Origin: Candidatus Borreliella tachyglossi
GTDB lineage: Bacteria; Spirochaetota; Spirochaetia; Borreliales; Borreliaceae
Direction of reading: 5' to 3'
NCBI RefSeq assembly: GCF_003076595.1
Contig: NZ_CP025785.1
Coordinates: 464,398 to 528,397, forward strand
Length of the DNA: 64,000 nt
Shown here: positions 10,787 to 20,628 of the stretch, one piece after another
Layout of the letters: every line of letters starts with the position of its first letter
Position numbering within the stretch: position 1 is the first letter of the stretch
Program-made: the position numbers and the translations under genes
The notes under the pieces: model-generated
Told to the model about the DNA's origin: nothing
Database searches by the model: none
What the model saw: only the letters and a program-made list of their open reading frames with translations

Positions 10787-12408
10787 GTCATAATAAAAGA
10801 ATTTTAAGAGCCATTTATTTTTCTTTATTTTTTATTGGCGTTTTTATGCTTATTAACGATGTCTTTTTTCCTCAAAAATCTCCTTCTGCGATAGATAGGG
10901 AAATTGGTTTTAACTTAGACAGAAATTTTGATATTGATAACTCTTCAAATGGTGAAGAGGATAATGTTTCAAGTTTAAGTGTTAATTCTGAAGATATTAG
11001 TATTGAAACAGGAGTGTATTATGTTACTTTTTCAACATTTAGAGGAAATTTAATTTCTTTAAGGCTTAAGGAGCATTTAAATTTAGAAAAAAAACCAACT
11101 GAAATGATTAATTCTAGTGTTGAGAGGGAAAGTTTTTTCTATATTAGTTTTGATAGTTTAGCAAAAAATTTGTTTTCATACTATAGGTTAGATGACTATA
11201 CACATGATTTTAAGGCCAATTTTGAATACAACGGCAAAAATTATGAATACATAAAGAGATATAAATTTTCAAACAAAAATGAATATTTAATAAAGCTTGA
11301 GATTTTGTTAAATAGTCTTGACGCTGATAATAGTTTTGAAATTGATTCTTATCAATTTGTATTAAGTTCTAACATTGAAAAATTAAGTGAGAGGGGTAAG
11401 CTTCAGTATAATAGTTATTTATCCCAGGCTATTTATTATGATACTAAGCTTAGGTATGGCAAGGATGGTTTAAATGTTATTAATCCTAAGTGGGTCGGTT
11501 CTAGTACTAAATATTTCGAAATTTTAGCTTCAAAAGAAGATATGAATATTGAATTTAAACAGGAAAATGGAATTCTTAAGGCTTTTATTTTAAATAAAGT
11601 AGATAACAAAAATATTAGTGATAAATTTTATATTTATGCAGGTCCTCGTGATAATAAGTATTTAGATATTTTTGATAGAAAATATGAAAATAGTTTTGGT
11701 TTGGCTAATCTTGAATTTGGAATGTCTGTGGAAAAGAGTCTATTATACTTTATTCAAGTTCCTATGCAAGAGATAATGCAAATTTTTTATAATGTTATTC
11801 CTAATTGGGGACTTTCAATAATGTTTTTGACAATTATTGTAAGAATACTTATATTTCCTTTGACTTTTAAGGGTTTTAGAGCTACAGCGGAGCTTTCTAA
11901 ATTACAGCCCAAAATGAAAGAGATACAAGCTAAATTTAAAGATGATCCTAAAAGATTAAACGAAGAGATGGGTAAACTTTACAGAGAAGAAGGTGTTAAT
12001 CCTCTTGGTGGATGTTTTCCTATTCTTTTACAACTTCCTGTATTTTTTGCTCTTTATGGTCTTGTAAATAATTTCTTTTTGCTAAGGGGCGCTAGTTTTA
12101 TTCCAGGTTGGATTGATGATTTGTCAATTGGTGATAGTGTGTATTATTTTGGGTATAAATTTTTTGTCTGGACTGATATTAGAATTTTGCCTTTTATTAT
12201 GATGCTTACTCAGTTATTTTCTACAATTATTAGTTCCAATGTTGACCTTAGAAATCTTGGCACGCAACAGAAATTTTTATATTTTGGTATGCCGATTATG
12301 TTTTTTTTCATACTTTATGATATGCCGTCAGGACTTCTAATCTATTGGGTTACAACAAATATTTTTACTATTTTGCAACAATACTATATAAAGAAGCATG
12401 TGTCTTAA
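10783..12408 (+). CDS. yidC: Membrane protein insertase YidC
   Basis: A 541-residue inner-membrane insertase of the Gram-negative type. It has an N-terminal membrane anchor ([14 protein letters not shown]), a large periplasmic domain to about residue 320, then the conserved core with [36 protein letters not shown] and [20 protein letters not shown]. The start is GTG at 10783, overlapping the rnpA stop. The next gene, jag, begins 11 bases after the stop. Confidence 0.96.
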   Translation: MSHNKRILRAIYFSLFFIGVFMLINDVFFPQKSPSAIDREIGFNLDRNFDIDNSSNGEEDNVSSLSVNSEDISIETGVYYVTFSTFRGNLISLRLKEHLNLEKKPTEMINSSVERESFFYISFDSLAKNLFSYYRLDDYTHDFKANFEYNGKNYEYIKRYKFSNKNEYLIKLEILLNSLDADNSFEIDSYQFVLSSNIEKLSERGKLQYNSYLSQAIYYDTKLRYGKDGLNVINPKWVGSSTKYFEILASKEDMNIEFKQENGILKAFILNKVDNKNISDKFYIYAGPRDNKYLDIFDRKYENSFGLANLEFGMSVEKSLLYFIQVPMQEIMQIFYNVIPNWGLSIMFLTIIVRILIFPLTFKGFRATAELSKLQPKMKEIQAKFKDDPKRLNEEMGKLYREEGVNPLGGCFPILLQLPVFFALYGLVNNFFLLRGASFIPGWIDDLSIGDSVYYFGYKFFVWTDIRILPFIMMLTQLFSTIISSNVDLRNLGTQQKFLYFGMPIMFFFILYDMPSGLLIYWVTTNIFTILQQYYIKKHVS

Positions 12409-12419
12409 AGGAGGAACAA

Positions 12420-13142
12420 ATGAGTTATGAGTTTTATGGAAAAACGGAGCAAGAAGCAATTAAGAAAGCGATGAGAGATCTTGATTTAAGAGAAGGCGAA
12501 TTTGATGTAGAGATTTTAGATAAGGAAAAAGTTGGATTTTTATTTAAGAAAGAGATGATTAAGATAAAAGTATCTCCTCATGTAAAAGAAGGGGAAGTCA
12601 AATCTGAAAGTAAGTTTAGTGAAGACATTTATAGTAAGGTGTTGGAGTTTGTTAGAGAAATGATAGCTAAGATGGGTTATTGTGTTGATTTAAAGATTGA
12701 ACCTAGTGAAAGTGAATATATTAAAATCTCTATTGAGACAGACAGTCCAAATATATTAATTGGAAGAGAAGGAAGAAACTTGGATGCTCTCCAGCTTTTG
12801 GCAAATACCTATGCCTCTAAGCTTATCGGAGACAATGGTGCTTTTAATAGGGTAATATTAGACATTGAGGATTATAGAGAAAGATTTAAATCAAGATTTA
12901 TTAATTTAGCAATAAGCTCTTTGCATAAGGTTAAGAGGAATAGGCGTTCTATTCTTCTGCCATCGATGAATCCTTTTGAGAGAAGAATTATTCATACTAC
13001 TTTAAATCGTTATAATGATATTAAGACAGAAAGTGAGGGAGATGGAAATTTAAAGAGAATAAGGATTTCTTATATTAGAGGCAGTAAATATAATAGTAAT
13101 TTTTGTAGTTATCCAAAAAAGGATGTTGGCTTTAGAAAGTAA
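12420..13142 (+). CDS. jag: RNA-binding protein Jag/KhpB (Jag-N, KH, R3H)
   Basis: A 240-residue RNA-binding protein in its usual place after yidC. The Jag N-terminal domain (FYGKTEQEAIKKAM) comes first, then a KH domain with IGREGRNLDALQLL, then an R3H domain with NLAISSLHKVKRNRRS and MNPFERRIIH. The ATG at 12420 has AAAGGAGG in front; upstream in-frame codons lie inside yidC. In Gram-positive bacteria KhpB/EloR influences cell elongation; the role here is not known. Confidence 0.92.
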   Translation: MSYEFYGKTEQEAIKKAMRDLDLREGEFDVEILDKEKVGFLFKKEMIKIKVSPHVKEGEVKSESKFSEDIYSKVLEFVREMIAKMGYCVDLKIEPSESEYIKISIETDSPNILIGREGRNLDALQLLANTYASKLIGDNGAFNRVILDIEDYRERFKSRFINLAISSLHKVKRNRRSILLPSMNPFERRIIHTTLNRYNDIKTESEGDGNLKRIRISYIRGSKYNSNFCSYPKKDVGFRK

Positions 13143-13226
13143 AGTTTTTATAAAATTTTGATTAAAGTGAGTTGACTTTAATTTTATGTTTGGATATAAA
13201 GATGTATGCTATAAGTGGGAGAGTGC

Positions 13227-14282
13227 ATGAGGGTATTTTTAACAGGTATTGCAGGATTTATTGGATTTCATGTCGCCAAAAAGCTTGCTGATAATGGGCA
13301 TGAGGTTTTAGGCGTAGACATCTTAAATGATTATTACGAACCCAACTTGAAGTATGAAAGATTAGAAGTCTTAGGATTTGATTGTGAAGGTGTAGATAGT
13401 AGAAAAATTATTAAAAGCAAGAAGTATGATAACTTAAGTTTTGTTTATCTTGATATTTTAGATAAAGGACAGATTTTGAGTCTTTTTTTTAAATATAAGT
13501 TTACACATGTTTGTCATTTGGCAGCTCAAGCCGGCATTAGAGATAGCATTGAGCATCCCGATAGTTATATTACAGTTAATATTGTTGGTTTTTTTAATGT
13601 TTTGGATGCATGCAGGGTATATAAAGATAATATTAAGCATTTTGTTTATGCTTCAACGTCTTCAGTATATGGAATAAATGAAAAAATGCCCTCAGATGAG
13701 GATAACAATACGGATCATCCTTTAAATCTATATGCGGCTAGCAAAAAGTCTAATGAGGTTATAGCACATGCTTACAGCTCATCTTTTAATATTCCAACTA
13801 CGGGATTAAGGTTTTTTACGGTTTATGGACCTTATGGAAGACCCGATATGGCATTATGTTTATTTGCAGATGGGATTACAAATCAAACTCCTATTAATGT
13901 TTTTAATGATGGAAATCTGGCTAGAGATTTTACATATGTGGATGATGTTGCAGATGGGGTTTATAATGTACTTAAAAACCCGTCTGAGAGCGATGGTAAT
14001 TTTGATGTCAAAAATCCCAGTTCTTCAAGTTCCCTTGCTCCATATAGGATATACAACATAGGTACGGGACAAGCCATTAGGCTTATGGATTTTATTAGAG
14101 AACTTGAGATAAACCTTGGCAATAAAGCTTTGAAGAAATTTTTACCTATGCAAAAGGCAGATGTTGTGGAGAGTTGTTGTGATATTTCAAAACTTAAAAA
14201 AGATTTTGCTTATGAGGCTTTAACTTCTATTAAAGAGGGAATAAAAAAATTTGCAAATTGGTATAAATCTAGAATAGTCTAG
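13227..14282 (+). CDS. NAD-dependent nucleotide-sugar epimerase
   Basis: A 351-residue short-chain dehydrogenase/epimerase. It has the Rossmann motif TGIAGFIGFH at the N-terminus, an ASTSSVYG strand carrying the catalytic Ser, the YAASKKSNE Tyr-Lys pair, and RFFTVYGPYGRPDMA. The pattern is closest to UDP-glucuronate 4-epimerases and related sugar epimerases. The start is the ATG at 13227 with GGGAG upstream. Its product and pathway cannot be fixed from sequence; no other sugar-nucleotide genes adjoin it. Confidence 0.85.
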   Translation: MRVFLTGIAGFIGFHVAKKLADNGHEVLGVDILNDYYEPNLKYERLEVLGFDCEGVDSRKIIKSKKYDNLSFVYLDILDKGQILSLFFKYKFTHVCHLAAQAGIRDSIEHPDSYITVNIVGFFNVLDACRVYKDNIKHFVYASTSSVYGINEKMPSDEDNNTDHPLNLYAASKKSNEVIAHAYSSSFNIPTTGLRFFTVYGPYGRPDMALCLFADGITNQTPINVFNDGNLARDFTYVDDVADGVYNVLKNPSESDGNFDVKNPSSSSSLAPYRIYNIGTGQAIRLMDFIRELEINLGNKALKKFLPMQKADVVESCCDISKLKKDFAYEALTSIKEGIKKFANWYKSRIV

Positions 14283-14426
14283 TTATATGTTTTGTGTTAT
14301 TTATATATACATGAAATAATAATACTGTATAATTTTTGGGATTTTGTTTTTAAGGTAAGGTTAATTTTAGACTTTAAGGTGTATAATAAGATATATGTTA
14401 AAGGAATAAGAAAGGAGGGATTTTAG

Positions 14427-15506
14427 GTGGGTGTATTAGATAAAATTAAGCCTGGTGTAGTTTATGGTAAAGACTTGCATACTTTATATGAAATATGTAA
14501 GAGTGAAGGATTTGCGATTCCTGCAATCAATTGCATAGGTACAAATTCAATTAATGCTGTTTTAGAAGCCGCTAAGGAAGTAAATTCTCCTATCATGATA
14601 CAGTTTTCAAATAGTGGTTCTGCTTTTGTTTGTGGTAAAGGGCTGAAGGTTGATAAACCTCAGGGAACTTCTGTACTTGGGGCTGTATCTGGTGCTATGC
14701 ATGTTCACTTGATGGCTGAGTATTACGGTGTTCCTGTTGTTTTGCACACAGATCATTGTGCAAAAAAATTAATTCCTTGGGTTGAGGGACTCTTGGAGTA
14801 CGGTGAGAAATACTATAAGGATCATAGAAAACCTCTGTTCTCTTCACATATGTTGGATTTATCTGAAGAGACAATTGAAGAAAATATTAAGATATCAAAA
14901 AAATTTTTAGAGCAAATGGCCAATATGGAAATGTTTTTAGAGATTGAGCTTGGAATTACTGGTGGTGAGGAAGACGGTGTTGATAATTCGGATAAGGCAC
15001 AACATGAGCTATTTTCAACTCCTGAAGATATTTACTATGGATATTCTGAGCTTATGAAAGTTAGTCCTAATTTTCAAATTGCTGCAGCTTTTGGGAATGT
15101 TCATGGGGTTTATAAGCCTGGAAATGTTCAACTTACACCTAAGGTATTAAGAGATGGTCAGACTTATGTTATAGCAAAGACGAGTTCAAATCATCCAAAG
15201 CCTGTTTCATATGTATTCCATGGAGGTTCTGGGTCTACGATAGAAGAGATTCACGAAGCACTTTCTTATGGAGTTGTTAAGATGAATATTGATACAGATA
15301 CTCAGTGGGCTGCTTGGGAAGGTGTATTGAATTATTATAAGAAGAATGAAAATAGATTACAGGGACAATTGGGAGATGGTAAGGATTTGGATATCCCGAA
15401 TAAAAAGTATTATGATCCAAGAGTATGGCTTAGGGAATCTGAGATTGCCATGAAAGAGCGTGTAAAACTTGCTTGTCAAAACCTTAATAATATTAATAGA
15501 AATTGA
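14427..15506 (+). CDS. fba: Fructose-bisphosphate aldolase, class II
   Basis: A 359-residue zinc-dependent aldolase that cleaves fructose 1,6-bisphosphate in glycolysis, the main energy route in Borrelia. Zinc and substrate motifs are present: HTDHCAKK, EIELGITGGEEDG, FGNVHGVYKPG, FHGGSGS and NIDTDTQWA. It starts with GTG at 14427, eight bases after AAAGGAGG. TATAAT hexamers at 14328 and 14382 may be promoter -10s, without clear -35s. It looks monocistronic, with a good terminator behind it. Confidence 0.96.
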   Translation: MGVLDKIKPGVVYGKDLHTLYEICKSEGFAIPAINCIGTNSINAVLEAAKEVNSPIMIQFSNSGSAFVCGKGLKVDKPQGTSVLGAVSGAMHVHLMAEYYGVPVVLHTDHCAKKLIPWVEGLLEYGEKYYKDHRKPLFSSHMLDLSEETIEENIKISKKFLEQMANMEMFLEIELGITGGEEDGVDNSDKAQHELFSTPEDIYYGYSELMKVSPNFQIAAAFGNVHGVYKPGNVQLTPKVLRDGQTYVIAKTSSNHPKPVSYVFHGGSGSTIEEIHEALSYGVVKMNIDTDTQWAAWEGVLNYYKKNENRLQGQLGDGKDLDIPNKKYYDPRVWLRESEIAMKERVKLACQNLNNINRN

Positions 15507-15527
15507 AATAAGTGCAATTTTAATTTT

Positions 15528-15552
15528 AGTCGTCTTATAGGCGACTTTTTTT
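15528..15552 (+). terminator. Intrinsic terminator of fba
   Basis: A stem AGTCGTC / GGCGACT (7 pairs, one G-T) closes a five-base loop and is followed by seven T. It lies 22 bases after the fba stop. Confidence 0.85.
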
Positions 15553-15718
15553 GTTTATGTGCAATAAATACACATAAATGGACTTTTTATTATACGTAAT
15601 GTGCAATCTATTCTTATGTTGTTGTATTTTTTGTCATTTTTGCTTTAATATATAAATTAGATATTTGGTATGGTTTTTGCATAAGTTTATGTACAAGTTA
15701 GTAAAAGAGGAGGTTTAT

Positions 15719-16129
15719 ATGTGGTTAACCAATTATAAAAAAAGTTTTCTTGATTTTTTGAATGATGACTTTGACTTCATGAGTCCTAAGGGAATTCAAG
15801 ATGTCCCAGTTAACATTAAGGATGAAGGTGATTCATTCACTCTTGAGGCTTATTTGCCAGGAATAAAAAAGGAAGATGTATCAATTTCTCTTAAAAATGA
15901 TTACTTGACAATAAGTTATGAGAGCAAGGATGGAACGGAAGAGCAAACAGATAAATACTTAAGAGTTGAGAGAAGGGATATCTCCTTTTCAAGAAGTTTT
16001 AGGTTGTCTGGAAATATTGATCAGAATAAAATCAGATCAGAACTAAAAGATGGGGTGTTGACTATTAATCTTGCTAAAAAAGGAGAAGTTGTTGAGAAGG
16101 CTCAAGAGAAAAAGATTGCAATTGAATAG
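15719..16129 (+). CDS. hsp20: Small heat-shock protein, Hsp20/alpha-crystallin family
   Basis: A 136-residue small heat-shock chaperone that would hold unfolding proteins in the cytoplasm. The alpha-crystallin core is plain: DVPVNIKDEGDSFTLEAYLPG, then KKEDVSISLKNDYLTI, and the GVLTINLAK strand near the end. The C-terminal KKIAIE contains the I-x-I motif used in oligomer assembly. The ATG at 15719 follows GAGGAGG. It lies alone between two terminators. A weak TTGTAT/TTAATA pair at 15622-15650 may be its promoter; I see no CIRCE-type inverted repeat. Confidence 0.93.
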   Translation: MWLTNYKKSFLDFLNDDFDFMSPKGIQDVPVNIKDEGDSFTLEAYLPGIKKEDVSISLKNDYLTISYESKDGTEEQTDKYLRVERRDISFSRSFRLSGNIDQNKIRSELKDGVLTINLAKKGEVVEKAQEKKIAIE

Positions 16130-16143
16130 ATTTTAAAAAGTCT

Positions 16144-16172
16144 AAGTAAGGATGCCAATGGCATCCTTACTT
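16144..16172. terminator. Bidirectional terminator between hsp20 and aspS
   Basis: Arms AAGTAAGGATGCC and GGCATCCTTACTT pair perfectly over 13 bases around a three-base loop. T-rich sequence follows on both strands, so it can end both the plus-strand hsp20 and the minus-strand aspS transcripts. Confidence 0.9.
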
Positions 16173-17924
16173 TTATTGATCTTTAATCATTAAATTTAAT
16201 TCTCTTAGTTGTTTATTTAAAATCTTAGAGGGAGAATTATCAAGAGGACTAGCTGCAAATGAGTTTTTTGGAAAAAGTATTACATCTTTTATTGAACTTG
16301 AATTTGTCATTAACATTAGGAGTCGATCAATTCCAATTGCAATTCCACCATGAATAGGGGCTCCATATTCTAATGCTTTTAAAAAGAATCCAAATCTCTC
16401 TTCTGCTATTGTATCTTTAAATCCTACTACATTAAAAATTCTTTGTTGAAGTTCTCTTGTGTGCACCCTGATTGATCCTGAACCAAGTTCCATTCCATTT
16501 AATACAAGATCATAAACTTCACCTAAAACTTTACTTGGATTATTTTCTAGAGTATTAATATATTTTTGTTGAGGAAGTGAAAAAATATGATGAGTTGCTT
16601 TATAGCTTTTGGCTTCCTCATCGTACTCAAACATAGGAAAATCATCAACCCATAAAAACTCAAATACATTCTTGTTTATTAGATTGAGTTCAGTTGCAAT
16701 CTTAATTCTAACTTGTCCCATGGCTTTGCAAGTAGTTTCCCATGAGCCAGCTATAAAGAATATTATATCGTTATTTTCTAGTGAATAAGTTTCAATTAGA
16801 GTTTGTTTTATTTCAGTTAAGAATTTGGCAATTCCTCCTGTAAATTCGTTATTCTCTATTTTTGAAAAATAAAAACCACAGGCCTTGTAAAGTCTAGCAT
16901 GCTCTTCTAAACCGTTAATCTTGCCTCTTGAAAAATTATGAGCTTCATTTTTTATTATTAGTGCTTTTATGGCGCCCTTGCTCTTTAGTACCTCTCTGAA
17001 TACATTAAATGAAGATCGCTTAAAATGTTGACTCATATCTTGTATTAATAATTCATACCGAGTGTCTGGTTTATCGCTTCCATATGTATTCATTGCATGC
17101 TTATAAGAAATTCTTTTGAATTTTTTGGGAAGCTTAATATTTAGTGTAGTATGAAAAATACTACACATTAGGATTTCCATTAATTTAAAGATATTTTGCT
17201 TCTTTATAAAACTCATCTCAAGGTCAAGTTGTGTGAATTCCGGTTGTCGATCACCTCTTGAGTCTTCATCTCTGTAGCATCTAGCTATTTGGAAATATTT
17301 ATCTAGGCCTGCTATCATTGTCAGTTGTTTATAAATTTGTGGTGATTGTGGGAGTGCATAAAATTGACCTTTATGTATTCTTGATGGAACTAGAAAATCC
17401 CTTGCACCTTCTGGCGTTGATTTTACAAATGTTGGAGTTTCTAATTCTAGGAAATCTTTCTTTACTAAGAAGTTCCTAATTATATGTATTACCTTGCTTC
17501 GTAGCACTATTTTTTGTTTTTGTTCTTCACGCCTTAAATCTAGATATCTATACTCAAGCTTGGTATTGTCGCTTGCATTATTATTGTCTTCAATCATGAA
17601 GGGCAGTTCATTACATTTTGAAATTATTTCTATATTTTCTGCCAATATTTCAAAGGCTCCTGTACTCATTTCTTTATTTAAAAGTTCCAAAGGTCTTAGC
17701 TTTAATTTTCCTTGAACCTTAATGCAGTACTCCATTTTTATTTGCGATACTATCTTTATAAGGTTTTCATCATTTACAAGTACTTGTGCCTCATCATATC
17801 TGTCTCTAATGTTAATAAAAGTAACTTTTCCATGATGCCTGATTTTTTTGACCCAAGAATTTATTTCTACTCTTTGATCTACAAGTTTATCGTTTAATTG
17901 ATTACATCTAATAATCTTGAACAT
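16173..17924 (-). CDS. aspS: Aspartyl-tRNA synthetase
   Basis: A 583-residue class IIb synthetase that charges tRNA-Asp (possibly also tRNA-Asn if non-discriminating). The N-terminal OB fold ([23 protein letters not shown]) binds the anticodon. Motif 2 is [22 protein letters not shown] and motif 3 is [13 protein letters not shown]. The bacterial GAD insertion lies between them. It starts three bases after the antiporter gene with AGTAGGG as ribosome site, so it appears to be the last gene of the rpoN transcript. Confidence 0.96.
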   Translation of the reverse strand: MFKIIRCNQLNDKLVDQRVEINSWVKKIRHHGKVTFINIRDRYDEAQVLVNDENLIKIVSQIKMEYCIKVQGKLKLRPLELLNKEMSTGAFEILAENIEIISKCNELPFMIEDNNNASDNTKLEYRYLDLRREEQKQKIVLRSKVIHIIRNFLVKKDFLELETPTFVKSTPEGARDFLVPSRIHKGQFYALPQSPQIYKQLTMIAGLDKYFQIARCYRDEDSRGDRQPEFTQLDLEMSFIKKQNIFKLMEILMCSIFHTTLNIKLPKKFKRISYKHAMNTYGSDKPDTRYELLIQDMSQHFKRSSFNVFREVLKSKGAIKALIIKNEAHNFSRGKINGLEEHARLYKACGFYFSKIENNEFTGGIAKFLTEIKQTLIETYSLENNDIIFFIAGSWETTCKAMGQVRIKIATELNLINKNVFEFLWVDDFPMFEYDEEAKSYKATHHIFSLPQQKYINTLENNPSKVLGEVYDLVLNGMELGSGSIRVHTRELQQRIFNVVGFKDTIAEERFGFFLKALEYGAPIHGGIAIGIDRLLMLMTNSSSIKDVILFPKNSFAASPLDNSPSKILNKQLRELNLMIKDQ

Positions 17925-17927
17925 AAT

Positions 17928-20048
17928 TTACCCTACTATTATATTATAAATTTCTTTATCAGTTTTAGCCTTAAGCATCGCCTGTTTATTTAAGTCAACT
18001 TTTCCCACAATAGATGCTAAAATGCGCGGATACTTAACATAATCTTTTTCTGGATATAATATTAATATAAATATATGACTTAAATTTTTGTCAAGAGCAT
18101 TAAAATCTACTCCATTATGACTTACTCCAATAGCAATATGCATTTTTGTGATTAAGTTAGTCTTCAAATGAGGGATTGCAAATCCCTCCTTTAGTGCTGT
18201 AGTTATGAGTTTTTCCCTTGCCATTAAATCTTGTAGTATTATTTCTTTGTCAATTTCAATTTTAATTACACTCAATAGTTCTCTTAAAACTTCGATCTTA
18301 TTTGTTGATTTTAATTCTAAGATAATGTTTTCCGGGTTTATTCTTTTATTTAAATTAATGTTGCTGAGTATTTTGTCATAATTGATTGAGTAGGCTAACT
18401 TTTTTGCGTTCAAAGAGACATTTTTAACTTCTTCAGTTATTCTCTCTAAATGTAGAATGGTTTCTCTAAATAAATCTTGCATGATTATTAGATGCCTATT
18501 TGGGCATTCAAATGTAATTGTGCTTCCTTCTCTCTTTATTGATAAAGAAACATCATTTCGTCTTGCATTGATGTATTGTGAAAAGTCATTTTTTACTTGT
18601 TGAGTAAAAAATCCGTCTTTCCGGAGTTCATTTTTCAAATCCCATACAAGTATTTTTGCTAGGTTATCATATTTAAATGATACTGTGATTTGAGTATTTT
18701 GTTCTGTTGCAAGTTCTTTCCTTAAACCATTTTTATTGATTTTAAATAAGAAGTTTATTATTGGAGTTGTAATTATTGTTGGTAAGAAGACCATTATTAT
18801 TATTATCCCAAATATTTTTTGACTGATAAATTCGGAAGAAAGTGCTACGTTTGCAATAATTAATGATATTTCACCTCTTGGAACCATTCCAAAAGCTATT
18901 CTTAGTGCACCTAGCGAGTTAAATCCTAAGAAGCATGATGGAATAAAGCAAAATATAACTTTTGTTGCGATTGCTATGAAACTAAGCAGAGCACCTAATA
19001 TTAAGACTTCTTTTGATAATATTTCATTAATGTCAGCCATAAGACCTATTGATGTAAAAAATACTGGGATAAAAAACCTTTCAAATATTGTTAATTTATC
19101 TTGAATTACATATACAATGTCTGTTTTTGACATAGCAAGGCCAAATACATAAGCACCAATTACAAATGACATTCCTAGATTTTGGAAAAAGCTTGAAACA
19201 ATAAGGGTTAAAGCAATGGTTATTACAGTTGCTAGAGTGACACTATTGAGCTTTTTGAGTAACTTTGAGATTGGTTCTGACAATAAGATTAATATGAATG
19301 TTAGACAAAGCCAAATTAGTATGTTCTGAACTGTAGCTGTAATTGAGCTTGCAATGTTGAGATCTGCTATTGACCTTGATATTGTTATTACACTCGTTAA
19401 CATCATCATTGAGAGGACATCATCAATTATTGAAGTAGATATTATTGTGACTCCTTCTGAAGTACTCATTTTTTTCTTAGCTGAGAGTATGCTTGCAGCA
19501 ATTCCTGCAGAAGTAGGTGTTCCAATTATTCCTATGAAAAGAGATGTGGGGCTAATTAGTTGTACGTCAAACAGAATAGTAGATATTAGTGCAAAGCTTG
19601 CAAAAGTGCCAATTACCTCCGTTATCCCTATTAGTCCTCCGCGTGGCAAGAATTTGAGAAATAATTTTAGATCAGTTTCAAGACCCGCTATAAATAGTAA
19701 AATGATTGAAGCTATTGTTGATATTGAAAATATTTCTTCATTTATTAGGTAATTATCTCCAACACTAGTAATTCCTAGTGGAAATAATAAAGGAATTTTA
19801 ATCTTTCCAAGAAATGTTGGACTTAAGATAATTCCCGTTGTTATTTGTCCTATTACTTTTGGGATTCCTAATTTTCCAAATATGTTACCGAGAAAACTAG
19901 CTGAGATTACAATAATCGCTAAACACATTATAAAAGAGGACATTTTAGCTTCAACGTTGTGACTCACATCTTTTACATGGTCTATTATTCCAAAAGAAAG
20001 CATAGGATTAATTATGAATAATATTGTGTGCAAAATTATTTTGTTCAT
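17928..20048 (-). CDS. napA: CPA2-type cation/proton antiporter fused to a PTS EIIA domain
   Basis: A 706-residue two-part protein. Residues about 40-420 are a multi-helix CPA2 (KefB/NapA-like) cation-proton exchanger with GKLGIPKVIGQITTGI, LFIAGLETDL, GTPTSAGIAAS and FFTSIGLMAD. A linker of about 140 residues follows. Residues about 566-706 are a PTS EIIA domain of the fructose/nitrogen type: LMAREKLITTALKEG, then AIPHLKT with the phospho-acceptor His at about 627, and ALDKNLSHIFILILYPE. Its start overlaps the stop of an HPr gene by one base. I infer that phosphorylation of the EIIA part gates ion transport. Confidence 0.9.
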   Translation of the reverse strand: MNKIILHTILFIINPMLSFGIIDHVKDVSHNVEAKMSSFIMCLAIIVISASFLGNIFGKLGIPKVIGQITTGIILSPTFLGKIKIPLLFPLGITSVGDNYLINEEIFSISTIASIILLFIAGLETDLKLFLKFLPRGGLIGITEVIGTFASFALISTILFDVQLISPTSLFIGIIGTPTSAGIAASILSAKKKMSTSEGVTIISTSIIDDVLSMMMLTSVITISRSIADLNIASSITATVQNILIWLCLTFILILLSEPISKLLKKLNSVTLATVITIALTLIVSSFFQNLGMSFVIGAYVFGLAMSKTDIVYVIQDKLTIFERFFIPVFFTSIGLMADINEILSKEVLILGALLSFIAIATKVIFCFIPSCFLGFNSLGALRIAFGMVPRGEISLIIANVALSSEFISQKIFGIIIIMVFLPTIITTPIINFLFKINKNGLRKELATEQNTQITVSFKYDNLAKILVWDLKNELRKDGFFTQQVKNDFSQYINARRNDVSLSIKREGSTITFECPNRHLIIMQDLFRETILHLERITEEVKNVSLNAKKLAYSINYDKILSNINLNKRINPENIILELKSTNKIEVLRELLSVIKIEIDKEIILQDLMAREKLITTALKEGFAIPHLKTNLITKMHIAIGVSHNGVDFNALDKNLSHIFILILYPEKDYVKYPRILASIVGKVDLNKQAMLKAKTDKEIYNIIVG

Positions 20049-20326
20049 TATTTAATCTCTTCTTTAAAGTTTGATTTCAAGAGTTTTGACAGTTTGTCGA
20101 TTATTTCATTTTCTTCTTTTCCATTTGCGATGATTGTTATTTTTTCTCTATATATCACTCCAAGTATGATGATTTCAACTGTAGATTTAGCGTCAGCTTC
20201 TCTGCCGTCTTCTGTGACTAATTTTATATTGCAGAAAGGATACTTGCTTGCAAGTTCTGAAATCATGGTAGATGGTCTTGAATGAATACCTGCTTTGTTG
20301 GTTATCTCAATTGCTATTGTTTGCAT
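20048..20326 (-). CDS. ptsH: HPr-like phosphocarrier protein
   Basis: A 92-residue HPr. NKAGIHSRPST puts the phosphorylated histidine at position 15, and AKSTVEIIILGV matches the Ser46 region of Gram-positive HPr. The gene lies between hpf and the antiporter-EIIA gene, overlapping the latter by one base (TAATG). Its position near rpoN suggests an NPr-type carrier serving the adjacent EIIA domain, not sugar uptake. No enzyme I gene is in this window. Confidence 0.93.
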   Translation of the reverse strand: MQTIAIEITNKAGIHSRPSTMISELASKYPFCNIKLVTEDGREADAKSTVEIIILGVIYREKITIIANGKEENEIIDKLSKLLKSNFKEEIK

Positions 20327-20331
20327 TCATG

Positions 20332-20628
20332 TTACTTATTATTTTCTTTTTTGCCTTTCTCTTTGTTTGCTGTATTTTGAAGCCTTTCTACTAAGCTTTC
20401 TACTAAAGAATGTAATTCTTTGCCTTTTTCTTTAATATGTATTATTTTACCCCAGTTAAAGTGAAGGTGACCATCTATATCGAAAGTATCATTTTCTTTT
20501 TTGATTGTAATTTTTAAACTTTCCGAGTTTTGTTTTATGTGTGTCCCAATTTTTTGTAATTTTTTTAAGATAAAATCTTCTGTAGTGCTACTTAAATGAT
20601 AATTAATAGCTTGTATTTTAGGTACCAT
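20332..20628 (-). CDS. hpf: Ribosome hibernation/stability factor, short HPF type
   Basis: A 98-residue protein of the HPF/YfiA family that binds the small ribosomal subunit in resting cells. It reads KIQAINYHLSSTTEDFILKKLQKI, then LKITIKKENDTFDIDGHLHF and a helix LHSLVESLVERLQ. It lacks the C-terminal dimerisation domain of long HPF. The ATG at 20628 lies inside the end of rpoN with GAGGGGGAAGG upstream, so translation is coupled to rpoN. Confidence 0.88.
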   Translation of the reverse strand: MVPKIQAINYHLSSTTEDFILKKLQKIGTHIKQNSESLKITIKKENDTFDIDGHLHFNWGKIIHIKEKGKELHSLVESLVERLQNTANKEKGKKENNK

